NCBI RefSeq assembly: GCF_003268475.1
Contig: NZ_MCIF01000002.1
Span: 5,586,100 to 5,650,099 of the forward strand
Direction: 5' to 3'
DNA: 64,000 nt
Origin: Thermogemmatispora tikiterensis
GTDB taxonomy: Bacteria; Chloroflexota; Ktedonobacteria; Ktedonobacterales; Ktedonobacteraceae
In this document: piece by piece, positions 27,391 through 36,359 of the stretch
Numbering within the stretch: the first letter of the stretch is position 1
Layout: every line of letters starts with the position of its first letter
Position numbers and translations under genes: made by a program
Notes under the pieces: generated by a model
What the model saw: only the letters and a program-made list of their open reading frames with translations
Told to the model about the DNA's origin: nothing
The model's database searches: none

Positions 27391-28230
27391 ATGGGTAAAC
27401 GCATACCTTCCTGCTGTCGCCTGGTGCTACCCTTCGTCCTGACTTTGCTACTCCTCCTCCTTGTTCTTGCCCCTGATGTGCGTGTAGCTCATGCCCAGGG
27501 CTTGAAGCTGGTCGGTCCAAAGAAGTACTACCTTGTCCTGGGAAACTCCCTCGCTTTTGGCTTCCAGCCCGACCTTGACTTCACGCACGGCTACAGCGAC
27601 TACTTTTTCCAGGACCTGAAGGCTCACGGCACTACCAACATGGTCAACCTGGCCTGTCCGGGCGAGACCAGCGTAACCTTCCTCAACGGCAAGTGTCCCT
27701 ACCCCTTCCTGCGCAAGTATCCCTACCTTGGTTCGCAGCTGAATGCCGCGCTCAATTTCCTGCGTGCCCATCCGGGCCAGGTCAGTCCTGTGACGCTTGA
27801 TATCGGGGCTAATGATGTCCTCCCCTATCTCAACTCCCAGACCTGTGCCATCGATACTACTGGCAGCGCCAGCGCCCTGCAGACGCTGGACTACAATCTG
27901 CGCCAGGTGATTCTGCCCCAGTTGCGGGCGGCCCTTACTGTGAACGGGCAGGTGACGGGCGATCTGCTCGTGATGAACTATTACGATCCCTACCAGAACA
28001 TCTGTCCCAATACGGTGCCCTATAGCCAGCAGATCAATGAACATCTGGCGAGCGATGTTCAGGGATTTGGGGTGCTCGTCGATGTTTTTTCTGCCTTTGG
28101 AGGGGCTGCCGTTCCCAATAACAACATTTGCAGCTATACCTGGATGTGTAGCGTGTTCCACGATATCCATGCAACGGACAAGGGCTACCAGGTGATTGCC
28201 CAGGCCTTTGAGCAGACCGCTGGCTACTAG
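27391..28230 (+). CDS. secreted SGNH/GDSL-type esterase
   Basis: The 279-residue protein has a signal peptide (basic start, hydrophobic run at about 11-28, AHAQ cleavage near residue 36). SGNH blocks are present: YLVLGNSLAFG with nucleophile Ser53, NLACPGETS with the oxyanion glycine, IGANDVLPYL with Asn141, and HDIHATDKGY near residue 257 carrying the catalytic His260. The family hydrolyses esters of lipids or carbohydrates outside the cell. The GDS serine motif is GNSLA here. Several Cys pairs suggest disulfides. AAAGGGGGT precedes the ATG. The substrate is unknown. Confidence 0.9.
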   Translation: MGKRIPSCCRLVLPFVLTLLLLLLVLAPDVRVAHAQGLKLVGPKKYYLVLGNSLAFGFQPDLDFTHGYSDYFFQDLKAHGTTNMVNLACPGETSVTFLNGKCPYPFLRKYPYLGSQLNAALNFLRAHPGQVSPVTLDIGANDVLPYLNSQTCAIDTTGSASALQTLDYNLRQVILPQLRAALTVNGQVTGDLLVMNYYDPYQNICPNTVPYSQQINEHLASDVQGFGVLVDVFSAFGGAAVPNNNICSYTWMCSVFHDIHATDKGYQVIAQAFEQTAGY

Positions 28231-28765
28231 AGCTGGCGGGGCGCTCGCTGGTCAGTCGAGTGAAAATGAGCCAGGCGGTGAGGCAATGCGGCCTCAACTC
28301 TGTTCTCCTATCTCCGTTGGCTTCTCCGCTGTTGATCTGCTGAGGAGAAGCCTGGCGGGATCGCGGTAGAGTTTACGCTCTCCGCGCCTCGCTGGCGAGT
28401 GGGTCGGCAGCCTGTTGACGTTCCCTGCGAGGAAAGGCACCCCCGGCTGTCGGCCCCCCGTTTTCTCCTCCGTTGGCGCTCGCCTCTTTCCCTCTTCTCT
28501 GGTGCCTCCCTGGATTGATGCACTCTCGGGCCGGGCGAGGTCTGACCTGGTTGGTCTAAACCCTGGCCCATCCTCTTGGGCTGGCAGCGATGTATAATAA
28601 AGGCGCGCACTGTTCCCTGGCGTCGCACAGGGACGTTCTAGTCTGCAGGAAGGCTGTCAAGACGCTGCCCTTACCTGGCGCCTGAGCTGATCTGCAAGGT
28701 GTTCTTGCTCTGGCGCTCCCAACGGATCGGATCGGATCAAAAGGAGGGCTGTTCCCGTTCCGGCT
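28231..28765. other. intergenic region before the response regulator
   Basis: The 535 bases contain no supported gene. A TATAAT box (28593-28598) is the only clear regulatory mark. Confidence 0.4.
28593..28598 (+). promoter_or_regulatory. -10 box of the response regulator/kinase pair
   Basis: A perfect TATAAT lies about 170 bases before the regulator ATG. The -35 position is poor (ATCCTC), so an activator or a different sigma factor may be needed. Confidence 0.4.
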
Positions 28766-29554
28766 ATGGATGCTCCGATGAAGTTGCTGCTGGTCGATGA
28801 TCACGGCCCCTTGCGCAAGGCCCTGCGTGAGGGCCTGGAGGCGACGGGTGCTGTCCAGGTGGTTGGCGAGGCAGCCACGGGACGTGAGGCCGTGGCGCGC
28901 GCCTTCGAGCTGGATATGGATGTGATCCTCATGGACGTCCAGCTGCGTGATCCTACCCTGGGACGCAAGGCCATGAGTGGGGTGGCTGCGGCGGTCGCTA
29001 TTCGCCGCGAGCGTCCCCGGATGCCGGTGGTCTTCTATTCGATTCAGGATGACGACGAGTATTATCGCGAGTTCCGAGCTTCTGGCATTCTGACGCACTA
29101 CGCTTATGTCCGCAAAAGTAACTATCTGTTGCCAGGTATGCTGATACCGTTATTGCGTGATGCTATCAGTGGCCGCAGCTTTGTTGACCCCGAGATTGAG
29201 GATCGCGTGCAGGAGGTGCGCAGTCTGGATGAGCAGTCCCCGCGTGCCTTGCTGGAGCCGAACGAATTGCGAGTGGCCGAGCTGCTGGCTCAGGGCATGA
29301 CCAATGAGCAAATTGCTGTTCGCCTGAATCTGCACGATAAGCGCGCGGTGAGCCGCACGAATGGTCGCATTTATGCCGCCTGGGGCTTGAGCGAATCGGC
29401 GGTCGATGAGAAGGTGGCGCGCGCGCGGGCGACGCTGATCTATACGCTCAATCGCATGATTGTCTGGGATGAGCAGGGGGTGGCCTACGTGCAGAATCGC
29501 AAGGGCGAGTGGGTGCCCTTCTATACCAGTGAGGGAGAGGAAGCCTCTTCTTAG
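28766..29554 (+). CDS. response regulator with C-terminal helix-turn-helix
   Basis: The receiver domain shows the acidic pair D11-D12 (LLVDDH), phospho-acceptor Asp57 in VILMDVQL and the conserved lysine in YVRKSNY. The output part has NELRVAELLAQGMTNEQIAVRLNL, a LuxR/NarL-like HTH, but the residues after it (HDKRAVSRTNGRIYAAWGL) and an extra C-terminal extension are unusual. It is the first gene of an operon with the histidine kinase at 29594, 39 bases downstream. AAGGAGG lies upstream, though at a long spacing. Target genes are unknown. Confidence 0.88.
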   Translation: MDAPMKLLLVDDHGPLRKALREGLEATGAVQVVGEAATGREAVARAFELDMDVILMDVQLRDPTLGRKAMSGVAAAVAIRRERPRMPVVFYSIQDDDEYYREFRASGILTHYAYVRKSNYLLPGMLIPLLRDAISGRSFVDPEIEDRVQEVRSLDEQSPRALLEPNELRVAELLAQGMTNEQIAVRLNLHDKRAVSRTNGRIYAAWGLSESAVDEKVARARATLIYTLNRMIVWDEQGVAYVQNRKGEWVPFYTSEGEEASS

Positions 29555-29593
29555 CCGGGCTGGCCGGCCTGTCTGCCTGTATTGAGGGAAATG

Positions 29594-31990
29594 ATGGCTC
29601 TTGAGACACTGCTTGCTCCGGTCACCTTGTTGCGCACGCTGACGCTGGCGGTCTCGATCTTTAACCTGGTGACCTTTCTCTGGCTGGCGAGTACGGTCTG
29701 GCTGAACGGCGACCACCGGGCGCGCATCACGCTCTGGGGGGTGGTGGGTCTGGCGCTGAGTGCCCTCTTTTTCTTTGTGCATGCGCTGCTGATTACGTTG
29801 CCGCTGGATCAGCCGGCTCTGCGTCCTCTGCTCAACATTCTCTGGCAGGCGGCCTGGTTTCCAGCGCTCTGGGTCCCCTACATCTGGTTCGCCATCGGCC
29901 TGCACTATGCCTCGCTGATCAACGCCGGCTGGCGACGGCGCATTCCCTGGCTGCTGGCTCTGGGGGCCGTGCTCGGTACGGCGTTGCTTTTGTTGCTGTT
30001 GCTCAATCGCCGGACCTTCACCTTTGTTGAGACGTTGCAGCTGCTGGCCTATAGCACGCCACCGCCCAGCGCAGGCCGCGCCTGGATTTCTCCCCTCTTC
30101 CTGTTGCCGCTGCTTTTCCTGGTCTATGTGGCCTTCTGTGCCATTGGTCCCTGGTTTACTTCCAGTCGCATTCAGCAGGTGGTGGTGGCCGGCTGGCGGG
30201 CTTTGGGGATGAGCCTGCGGGCAAGGAACAGAGGAGGAAGCCGGCCTGCGTTGCGGCGGGTGCTGTTGGAAGCCTTCTGGGATGATCCCACGGAGGTAGA
30301 ATTGCTAGAGGAGCCACAGCTCTCCTGGCACCTGGCGCGCCCGGCCTTGCTGCTGGCTGCCCTCCTGATGGTGGCCCTGACCATTGGCCTGGGCCTGGCC
30401 GGGCTGTGGTCGATGCTGCGCTGGCTGGGACGTGGGGCGCCGCTGCTGGCCCTGCCACCTTTAGACAGCATTCCCTCGGGCTTGCTCTTGCTTGATCTGA
30501 TTGCCAACCTGGTAGTAGCCTTGATTATTCTGGTCATCGGCTACTCGATTGTCCGTCATGGCATCCTGATTGAGCGCCCGCTGGCGCGGCGGGGCTTCTT
30601 TGAGCAGTGGCGTGGCATCGTCATTGTGGCGACGGCGGTGGCGCTCTTCATCGCCCTCCTGGTCTCGCTGACACATAGTAGTCTGGGCGGGCTACTCTGC
30701 ATTACCTGCCTGGCGACGGTGGCCTATGCCCTCTTTACCTGGAGCAGCTATCGGGCCCATGATCGCTACATTGCCTTGCTGGGCCGCTTTTTGAGTAGTA
30801 CCAGTCTGCGCCACTGGCTGAATACGAGCGCGGAGAAGAGCGAGCGCGAGCTGGAGGATCTCTTTTTCTCCCTCTGCCAGAGTGTGCTGGCGGTGCGCTG
30901 TGCTCGCCTGGTGATTCTGGCCGGCCCGATGCGACGCACCTTTAGCTATCGCTGGCCGGCTGACGCCCGCTTCAATGGGACAGAGCTACCGCGCCGCGGC
31001 GAAGGGATGGTCTCCGGTGAGACGGATGCTCTGGTGAGATTGGTGCCGCGGCGCCCGCCTGGAGGACGCGGCGCCGGGACGCCGCTGGCCTATCGCTTGC
31101 GCCTGCGCCTGGCGAGCGGTGAGCCGCTGGTCTGCTGGGTGATGCCTCTCTACGATGAGCGCGGACTGGTGGCAACCCTCTTTCTGGGGCCGCGTGAGGA
31201 TGGTGGGACCTTCACGAAGGAGGATATGAATCTGGCCCAGGCCTGTGGGCAGCGCATTCTCGATACCATCGGCGATCATGAGGCAATGCAGGCCGTCGCC
31301 GCTTTGCTACGCCGCCGCATCGTCGATGTCAAGTTGCTGGGCGCTCAGCAACGGCGGATTTTGCACGATGAGATTCTGCCCCAGATGCATCTGGCGCTGC
31401 TGCACCTGGAGACGCTGCGTACGGTAACGCGCCAGGAGGGCCAGGAAGCGGCTCGCATGGCGCTTGAGGAGGCGGTCGAGCTGGTGAGCACCGCTCATCG
31501 TCAGTTAGCGGCCCTGATGCGCGCGACGACGCCCGGAGCGCCCTATCGCCTGGAGCGCGAGGGGCTGGTGCAGGCCATTCGGACGATGCTGGAGCAGGAT
31601 TTTCGTGATGCCTTCGATGAGATCTGCTGGCAGGTGGATGACGAGACTGCCGCCCATATCGATGAGGTAACCCCACCGGCAATTGCTGAGCTGATCTTTG
31701 CCGCTGTGCAGGAGGCATTGCGTAATGCGGCTCGCCATGCCCGCGGCAGCGATGTCCATCGCCGTCTGCGCCTGACGCTGCAGGCGCGCTGTGACCCCGA
31801 TCTGGAGGTGGTGGTGGCCGACGATGGCGTGGGAATCGCAGCTGCCGACGCAGCTACGAGTGGTACCGGCGGCGGCCTGCTGACCCACAGTGCCCTCCTG
31901 GCTATTGCCGGCGGCAGCCTGACGATTAAGAGCGCCCCAGATGAGGGCGTGACGGTGCGCATCTATCTGCCGGCTGAGGCCCTGCTCTGA
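29594..31990 (+). CDS. polytopic sensor histidine kinase (HisKA_3-like)
   Basis: The N-terminal half has about nine hydrophobic helices, followed by a GAF-like domain (about residues 400-560), a dimerisation helix with RRILHDEILPQMH, where the His-Asp pair corresponds to the H-box of NarX/DesK-type kinases, and a HATPase_c domain (EALRNAARHA, DDGVGIA, TGGGLLTHSALL). I prefer the ATG at 29594, five bases after GAGGG; TTG 29582 is also in frame. It is the obvious partner of the response regulator upstream. Membrane helices without a large external domain suggest sensing within or at the membrane. The ligand is unknown. Confidence 0.87.
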   Translation: MALETLLAPVTLLRTLTLAVSIFNLVTFLWLASTVWLNGDHRARITLWGVVGLALSALFFFVHALLITLPLDQPALRPLLNILWQAAWFPALWVPYIWFAIGLHYASLINAGWRRRIPWLLALGAVLGTALLLLLLLNRRTFTFVETLQLLAYSTPPPSAGRAWISPLFLLPLLFLVYVAFCAIGPWFTSSRIQQVVVAGWRALGMSLRARNRGGSRPALRRVLLEAFWDDPTEVELLEEPQLSWHLARPALLLAALLMVALTIGLGLAGLWSMLRWLGRGAPLLALPPLDSIPSGLLLLDLIANLVVALIILVIGYSIVRHGILIERPLARRGFFEQWRGIVIVATAVALFIALLVSLTHSSLGGLLCITCLATVAYALFTWSSYRAHDRYIALLGRFLSSTSLRHWLNTSAEKSERELEDLFFSLCQSVLAVRCARLVILAGPMRRTFSYRWPADARFNGTELPRRGEGMVSGETDALVRLVPRRPPGGRGAGTPLAYRLRLRLASGEPLVCWVMPLYDERGLVATLFLGPREDGGTFTKEDMNLAQACGQRILDTIGDHEAMQAVAALLRRRIVDVKLLGAQQRRILHDEILPQMHLALLHLETLRTVTRQEGQEAARMALEEAVELVSTAHRQLAALMRATTPGAPYRLEREGLVQAIRTMLEQDFRDAFDEICWQVDDETAAHIDEVTPPAIAELIFAAVQEALRNAARHARGSDVHRRLRLTLQARCDPDLEVVVADDGVGIAAADAATSGTGGGLLTHSALLAIAGGSLTIKSAPDEGVTVRIYLPAEALL

Positions 31991-32018
31991 GGGCCTTCAC
32001 TTAACGATGGCGCGCCCT

Positions 32019-32035
32019 GGCCTCCCCTGGAGGCC
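32019..32035 (+). terminator. hairpin after the histidine kinase gene
   Basis: GGCCTCC and GGAGGCC pair over 7 bp with a three-base loop, 28 bases beyond the kinase stop. GTTCTTG follows, so the T tract is weak. Confidence 0.4.
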
Positions 32036-32319
32036 GTTCTTGCCCGCGAACCCGCTGCTGCTCTCCTTTTTATGGCTGTGCTTATGTTCACCGACATTGT
32101 TCTTATTCGCCCAGGCTTTCCTCTTCTACCTTCCTCTAAATCTTCAGGCCAGGCGGTTCTATATAATGTGAAGACAAGCTTTCCTTTTGCTGCCAAAAGA
32201 TATCCATAATGAAACCTCTCTCTGCTTCTCTTTATTGACTTTCTCCAGAAAATATGTTATCCGTGTTATATACTATAATTACAATATTGCTCTATAAAGA
32301 GAGCGAAGGAGAGAGTGAG
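32036..32319. other. AT-rich region upstream of the XRE gene
   Basis: This stretch is markedly AT-rich compared with the surroundings, with TATAAT boxes at 32162-32167 and 32274-32279 and TACAAT at 32280-32285. TTGACT is at 32235-32240 but no -10 fits at 17 bp. Promoter activity is likely; its exact start is not clear. Confidence 0.4.
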
Positions 32320-32532
32320 ATGCCAACACTGGACGACCTGATCGCTGAAGCAGCCCTCCGCAAGACGGAGCTGGCCCGCGAGACGGGCATTGCGCCAGCC
32401 ACAATCACCCGCATTAGCCACGGTGGCCCGACAACGCGCGTCACTGTGAATAAGATTCTCAAAGTCCTGGAACGTCATTTGGGCCGGCGCATCGAGATCG
32501 AACATGTGGACGGTCTCAATATCACGAAATAG
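32320..32532 (+). CDS. small XRE-type DNA-binding protein
   Basis: The 70-residue protein is a single helix-turn-helix: LDDLIAEAALRKTELARE, then GIAPATITRISHG as the recognition region, and NKILKVLERHLGRR. That matches Cro/CI-type domains and leaves no room for an effector domain. The ATG at 32320 follows GAAGGAGAG; an upstream in-frame ATG at 32254 lies in AT-rich promoter sequence and is unlikely. No toxin gene is next to it, so an antitoxin role is not supported. It may be autoregulatory. Confidence 0.75.
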   Translation: MPTLDDLIAEAALRKTELARETGIAPATITRISHGGPTTRVTVNKILKVLERHLGRRIEIEHVDGLNITK

Positions 32533-32757
32533 CGGCCAGGCTTGTCCAAGGAGAGGTGTACCTGATGTTGTACCGGCTGTCGTGGGTAGCGTTACCTGTC
32601 GATAGATTGCTGTTCGCGAGACCTGAGTGGTGGGGGCCGGGTTAGGGGGGAGCAGGTAGTTGACTTCTCCCCCTGATCGGGGGCGGCTGTCCTGGTTGGG
32701 CGGCCCTGCGGGCGAGCCGGGACGGGCCAGCCAACCGACGAGTGGGTCAGCTATTTC

Positions 32758-32784
32758 ACCTCGCCTGTCCCTGGCAGGCGAGGT
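32758..32784. repeat. 10-bp inverted repeat at the edge of the tandem array
   Basis: ACCTCGCCTG (32758-32767) and CAGGCGAGGT (32775-32784) are perfect inverted arms with a 7-base loop. The right arm lies inside the first copy of the 38-bp unit. Confidence 0.75.
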
Positions 32785-32885
32785 TTATTCTGGCTATCTG
32801 TCCCGCCCGTGGCAGGCGAGGTTTATTCTGGCTATCTGTCCCGCCCGTGGCAGGCGAGGTTTATTCTGGCTATCCGTCCCGCCCG
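32772..32885 (+). repeat. three tandem copies of a 38-bp unit
   Basis: Copies at 32772-32809, 32810-32847 and 32848-32885 are identical except for one T-to-C change in the third. Each begins TGGCAGGCGAGGTTTATTC and ends TGTCCCGCCCG. There are no unique spacers, so this is not a CRISPR array. Confidence 0.95.
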
Positions 32886-33131
32886 GCTTGCGCCGGGTTG
32901 GTTCCCCCTAGGGTTGGGCCTGCTGCTCTCCTGCTTTGCGTTGGAGAGCCAGCAAGCAAGCTCGGTCTTACTCGGGCGGGAGAAGGTGGTCTCTATTAAA
33001 GGCTCCTGTGACGTCTTCTTCTCTGGGGGATCTCGCCATCGCTGGCGAAGAAAGCATGTCTGTCTGCCACACGGCGCCGGCTGGCAGCCAGCTTAAAGAG
33101 CGCAGGGGTGGCAGCAGTGAGGAGAGAAGCT

Positions 33132-34040
33132 ATGATCCTGATTACGGGTGCAACTGGCTTTATCGGAAGACACCTGGTGCAGCGGCTTGTCGAGCGCGGC
33201 GAGCGACCGCGCTGCCTGGTACGCGACCGCCATCGCGCCGCTCAGCTCCTGCCAGTGGAGCATGTCGAGCTGGTAGAAGGGGCGACAACGCGCCCGGTCT
33301 CGCTGGAGCCGGCCCTGCACGGTGTCGACACGGTCATCCATGCGGCCTTTATGACTGCCGATCGCAAGCAGTCGGCAGGTAATACCTATGAGGGGACCAA
33401 TGTTGCCGGCACCACCAATCTGGTGAATGCGGCGCTGGCCGCCGGCGTCCGGCGCATGATCGAGATTAGCGGCCTGGGAACCAGGCCAGACCGGCCCGGC
33501 AGCTACATGCAAGGGCGCTATCTGGCCGAGGAGGTCCTCAAAAAGAGCGCCCTTGAATGGAGCATTGTGCAGCCCTCCGTCCTCTTTGGGAGAGGTGCCC
33601 CCTTCTTCAAAGGGCTGGCGGATCTGATCCGCAGCGCGCCGGTCGTGCCCCTGATCAGCGGTGGCTCGCTGCGCTTCCAGCCGATCTACGTTGAGGATGT
33701 GGTCAGCGTCGTTCTGCACCTGCTAGACGATCCGGTGGGCAGCCGCAACCGTACCTTTGTGCTCGGCGGCCCAGAGTATTATACGTTTGCCCAAATTATC
33801 AACCTGCTGATGGAGACGCTGCACGTACGACGTCCCGCCTTACCTCTGCCCCTCTTCCTGGCACGGATCGGGGCCACAGCTATGGAGCTGGTCCTGCCCA
33901 AACCGCCGATTACGCGGGCGGCCCTGACTCTCTTTACCTTCGACAACATCACCGCCCTCGATGCGGTCGAGCGCCAGTTTGGTTTTCAGCCCCTCTCGCT
34001 GCGCAGCTACCTGGCTCAAAAGGGCAAGGACGGCCTCTAG
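33132..34040 (+). CDS. NAD(P)-dependent atypical SDR / epimerase-like protein
   Basis: The 302-residue protein starts with the Rossmann motif ITGATGFIGRHLV and continues with VDTVIHAAFM and NVAGTTNLVNAALAAGVRR, as in NDUFA9-like and nucleotide-sugar epimerase-like SDRs. RFQPIYVEDVVSVV is typical of the atypical SDR5 group. The active-site tyrosine is SYMQGRYLAEE (YxxxK is altered to Y-L-A-E-E), so classical SDR catalysis is doubtful. The ATG at 33132 has GGAG seven bases upstream. Substrate unknown; complex I assembly or isoprenoid/sugar reduction are only possibilities. Confidence 0.85.
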   Translation: MILITGATGFIGRHLVQRLVERGERPRCLVRDRHRAAQLLPVEHVELVEGATTRPVSLEPALHGVDTVIHAAFMTADRKQSAGNTYEGTNVAGTTNLVNAALAAGVRRMIEISGLGTRPDRPGSYMQGRYLAEEVLKKSALEWSIVQPSVLFGRGAPFFKGLADLIRSAPVVPLISGGSLRFQPIYVEDVVSVVLHLLDDPVGSRNRTFVLGGPEYYTFAQIINLLMETLHVRRPALPLPLFLARIGATAMELVLPKPPITRAALTLFTFDNITALDAVERQFGFQPLSLRSYLAQKGKDGL

Positions 34041-34240
34041 TCATGACTGATGGCGCCATTGAGGAAGCGCGCCGTTGATCTTCCTGTACACACGCCCCGG
34101 CGGGGCGGTCTCTGGGTCTGGAGCGAGGCTTAGCGGCGCTGTTGCCGTGCTGAGTCTCGCTCTGACTGGTCTATCCCGTCTACCCTGTATCTCTCACGCA
34201 GCAGGTTGATAGTCTCTCTTTGTCTGCTCTGCCCCTGTGC

Positions 34241-34246
34241 TATAAT
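34241..34246 (+). promoter_or_regulatory. -10 box of the cyclase gene
   Basis: TATAAT lies 72 bases before the GTG start. TTTGTC (34219-34224) at 16 bp is a possible weak -35. Confidence 0.45.
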
Positions 34247-34317
34247 AAGGCAGCGTTGCGAAGAGAGGCATCTTCATCTTCATCATCTTCTGGCTGCTTC
34301 GGAGGGAGGGACGCACA

Positions 34318-36186
34318 GTGTTGACGGACCTGGGGGAGTTGCACTCGCTGAGCGAGGCCCTGAAGCGTATTTCTGGCCAGTTGCACGAGCACACACGTGA
34401 GCTGGAGCGCGCTGTTGAGGGGACCTATGCCAGTCATCTGAGTGATCCGCGTGTCCAGCTCCTCAGTAAGACGCTGGCGGTCAGTCGCCGTGCCGATCTG
34501 GAACTGTCGCGCCTGAGCCAGCTCATACTGAATCTGCAGCGGCGCCTGGAGCACCACGAGACGGCGGCGCTCGAGCGCGAGCAGGAGAAGCTGCGCAGTA
34601 GTATCACGGTCCTCAAACGCGAGCGTCATGAGCTGGAAACGCTCTATGAGATTGCGCGTACCTTGAACTCGACGCTGGAATTCAACGAGGTGCTGCGCCT
34701 GGTCATGGATCAGGTGATCAGCTTTGTCGGTGCCGAACGCGGCTTTCTGGTCTTGCTTAACGAGCAGGGCGAGCTGGAGTTTAAGATTGCGCGCACCAAG
34801 GACGCCCGCAGCCTGGAGCGCGATGCCTTTAATTTGGGCATCAGCCAGAGCACGGTCAATCGCGTCATTCAGACGCGTCAGCCGATCCTGACCAGCAATG
34901 CTCAGGAAGATCAGAATCTCAAAGATCAGCGCAGTATCATTGAAAACCGCATTCGCTCTATTATGTGTGCACCGCTCGTGGTGCGCGACCGCTGCATAGG
35001 GGCTGTCTATGTCGACAGTCGCATCAACGCCAATCTTTTTGGCCCTCAGCAGCGTGACCTCCTCTTTGCCTTCTGCCATCAGGCGGCCATTGCTATTGAC
35101 AACGCCCGCCTCTTCGCTGATCTGCAGCGCACCCTGCGCCAGGTCAACGAAGATAAGCAGTACATGGACAATATCTTTGCCTCGATTGCCAACGGCGTGA
35201 TCACCACCGATCCTCAAGGGGTGATCACTACCTTCAATCGGGCAGCGGGCACGATCCTGAAGCTGGATCAGCGGGCGGTGTTGGGCAGGCACTACCGCGA
35301 GGTGTTGGGGGCGCTCCCGGAGCTGGGCCTGGTTGATCTGCTACAGGAGGCGTTATTGCATCATGAACATGGCACACGTGTGCCGGTGGCCTTCGAGGGC
35401 GAGGTTGCGGGGCTGGGCTGGGTCAATATGAATTTCTATGTGACCGCCCTGCGCGATGAGCGCGGTCAGCATATTGGCACGGCCCTCGTCATCGACGATC
35501 GCACCGACCTGAAGCGTGCGCAGGCCGAGGCGCGTGAGATCAAATCGCTCTTCGGGCGCTATGTCCATCCCAGCGTGGTCAAGCGTCTGATTGAAGATCC
35601 CCGCTCGCTCAAGCTTGGTGGCGAGACACGCGAAATCTCGGTCATTTCCGCCGATCTCCGCGGGTATACCAGCCTGGCTGAGCGTCTTCCGCCAGAGCAG
35701 ATGATGAATCTGCTCAATAACTATCTGGATCTGATGGTAGAAGCCATCTGGGATGAGGGAGGGACGCTAACGGCCTTCTGGGGCGATGAACTCATGGCTA
35801 TTTTCAATGCCCCCTTGGAGCAAGATGATCATCCCTTGCGGGCGGTGCGGGCGGCCTGGAAGATGCGTCAGGCAATTCTCGACTACGGTCGTCGCCATCC
35901 CGACGAGGTGCCAGTCAAGTTCGGCATCGGGGTCAATACTGGCCTGGCGATCGTAGGCAATATCGGCTCACGCGGTCGCATTCAGAATTATACGGCCATT
36001 GGCGATACCGTCAACGTAGCGGCCCGTCTCCAGTCCCGGGCCGACGACAATAATATTTACCTGAATGCTCCGACCTTCTACCGCGTGCGCCAGCATGTCC
36101 AGATCGACCACGTTGGGACGGTTTCCGTCAAGAATCGCTCCGAGCCGCTGGAGGTCATGCGCCTGACGGGGATCTATAGTCTCTAA
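34318..36186 (+). CDS. class III nucleotide cyclase with GAF and PAS domains
   Basis: A GTG start with GGAGGGAGGG upstream begins a 622-residue soluble protein. Residues 1-105 are helical coiled coil, 110-265 a GAF domain, 285-400 a PAS domain, and 438-620 a class III cyclase domain. Metal-binding aspartates are Asp446 (SADLRGYTS) and Asp490 (FWGDELMA); the transition-state Asn/Arg are in AIGDTVNVAARLQS. The lysine that selects adenine in adenylate cyclases (as in DKFIGD) is replaced by Ala487 (TAFWGD). It may make cAMP or cGMP or have lost activity. The gene stands alone. Confidence 0.87.
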   Translation: MLTDLGELHSLSEALKRISGQLHEHTRELERAVEGTYASHLSDPRVQLLSKTLAVSRRADLELSRLSQLILNLQRRLEHHETAALEREQEKLRSSITVLKRERHELETLYEIARTLNSTLEFNEVLRLVMDQVISFVGAERGFLVLLNEQGELEFKIARTKDARSLERDAFNLGISQSTVNRVIQTRQPILTSNAQEDQNLKDQRSIIENRIRSIMCAPLVVRDRCIGAVYVDSRINANLFGPQQRDLLFAFCHQAAIAIDNARLFADLQRTLRQVNEDKQYMDNIFASIANGVITTDPQGVITTFNRAAGTILKLDQRAVLGRHYREVLGALPELGLVDLLQEALLHHEHGTRVPVAFEGEVAGLGWVNMNFYVTALRDERGQHIGTALVIDDRTDLKRAQAEAREIKSLFGRYVHPSVVKRLIEDPRSLKLGGETREISVISADLRGYTSLAERLPPEQMMNLLNNYLDLMVEAIWDEGGTLTAFWGDELMAIFNAPLEQDDHPLRAVRAAWKMRQAILDYGRRHPDEVPVKFGIGVNTGLAIVGNIGSRGRIQNYTAIGDTVNVAARLQSRADDNNIYLNAPTFYRVRQHVQIDHVGTVSVKNRSEPLEVMRLTGIYSL

Positions 36187-36359
36187 CCAACTGAGCTGAC
36201 CAGGCCAGTCAGGTTCGGGCCATTCCTTCCTTCCTTGCTGGCCTGGAGAGCGGGAGAGGGAGCCAGTGGCCTGCCTCATGCCCTGCCAGCGTGCCGCTGA
36301 CTCCCTCTCCGTCCGCTGCCGCTCTTTCACTCCTCCCTCCTCGCTTGTGGGGCGAGGGA

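Larger units (their letters stand above)
32533..33131. other. non-coding island with tandem repeats
   Basis: The 599 bases have no supported gene. They contain the 38-bp repeat array at 32772-32885 and the stem at 32758-32784. Several open frames cross the array in different frames, as expected because 38 is not a multiple of three. Confidence 0.55.

Noticed and set aside
32772..32885. CRISPR array
   Set aside because: Copies are directly adjacent with no unique spacers and no cas genes are present.
32660..33096. Overlapping frames through the 38-bp repeats
   Set aside because: The repeat is read in three different frames; residues such as AGEVYSGYLSRP are repeat translations only.
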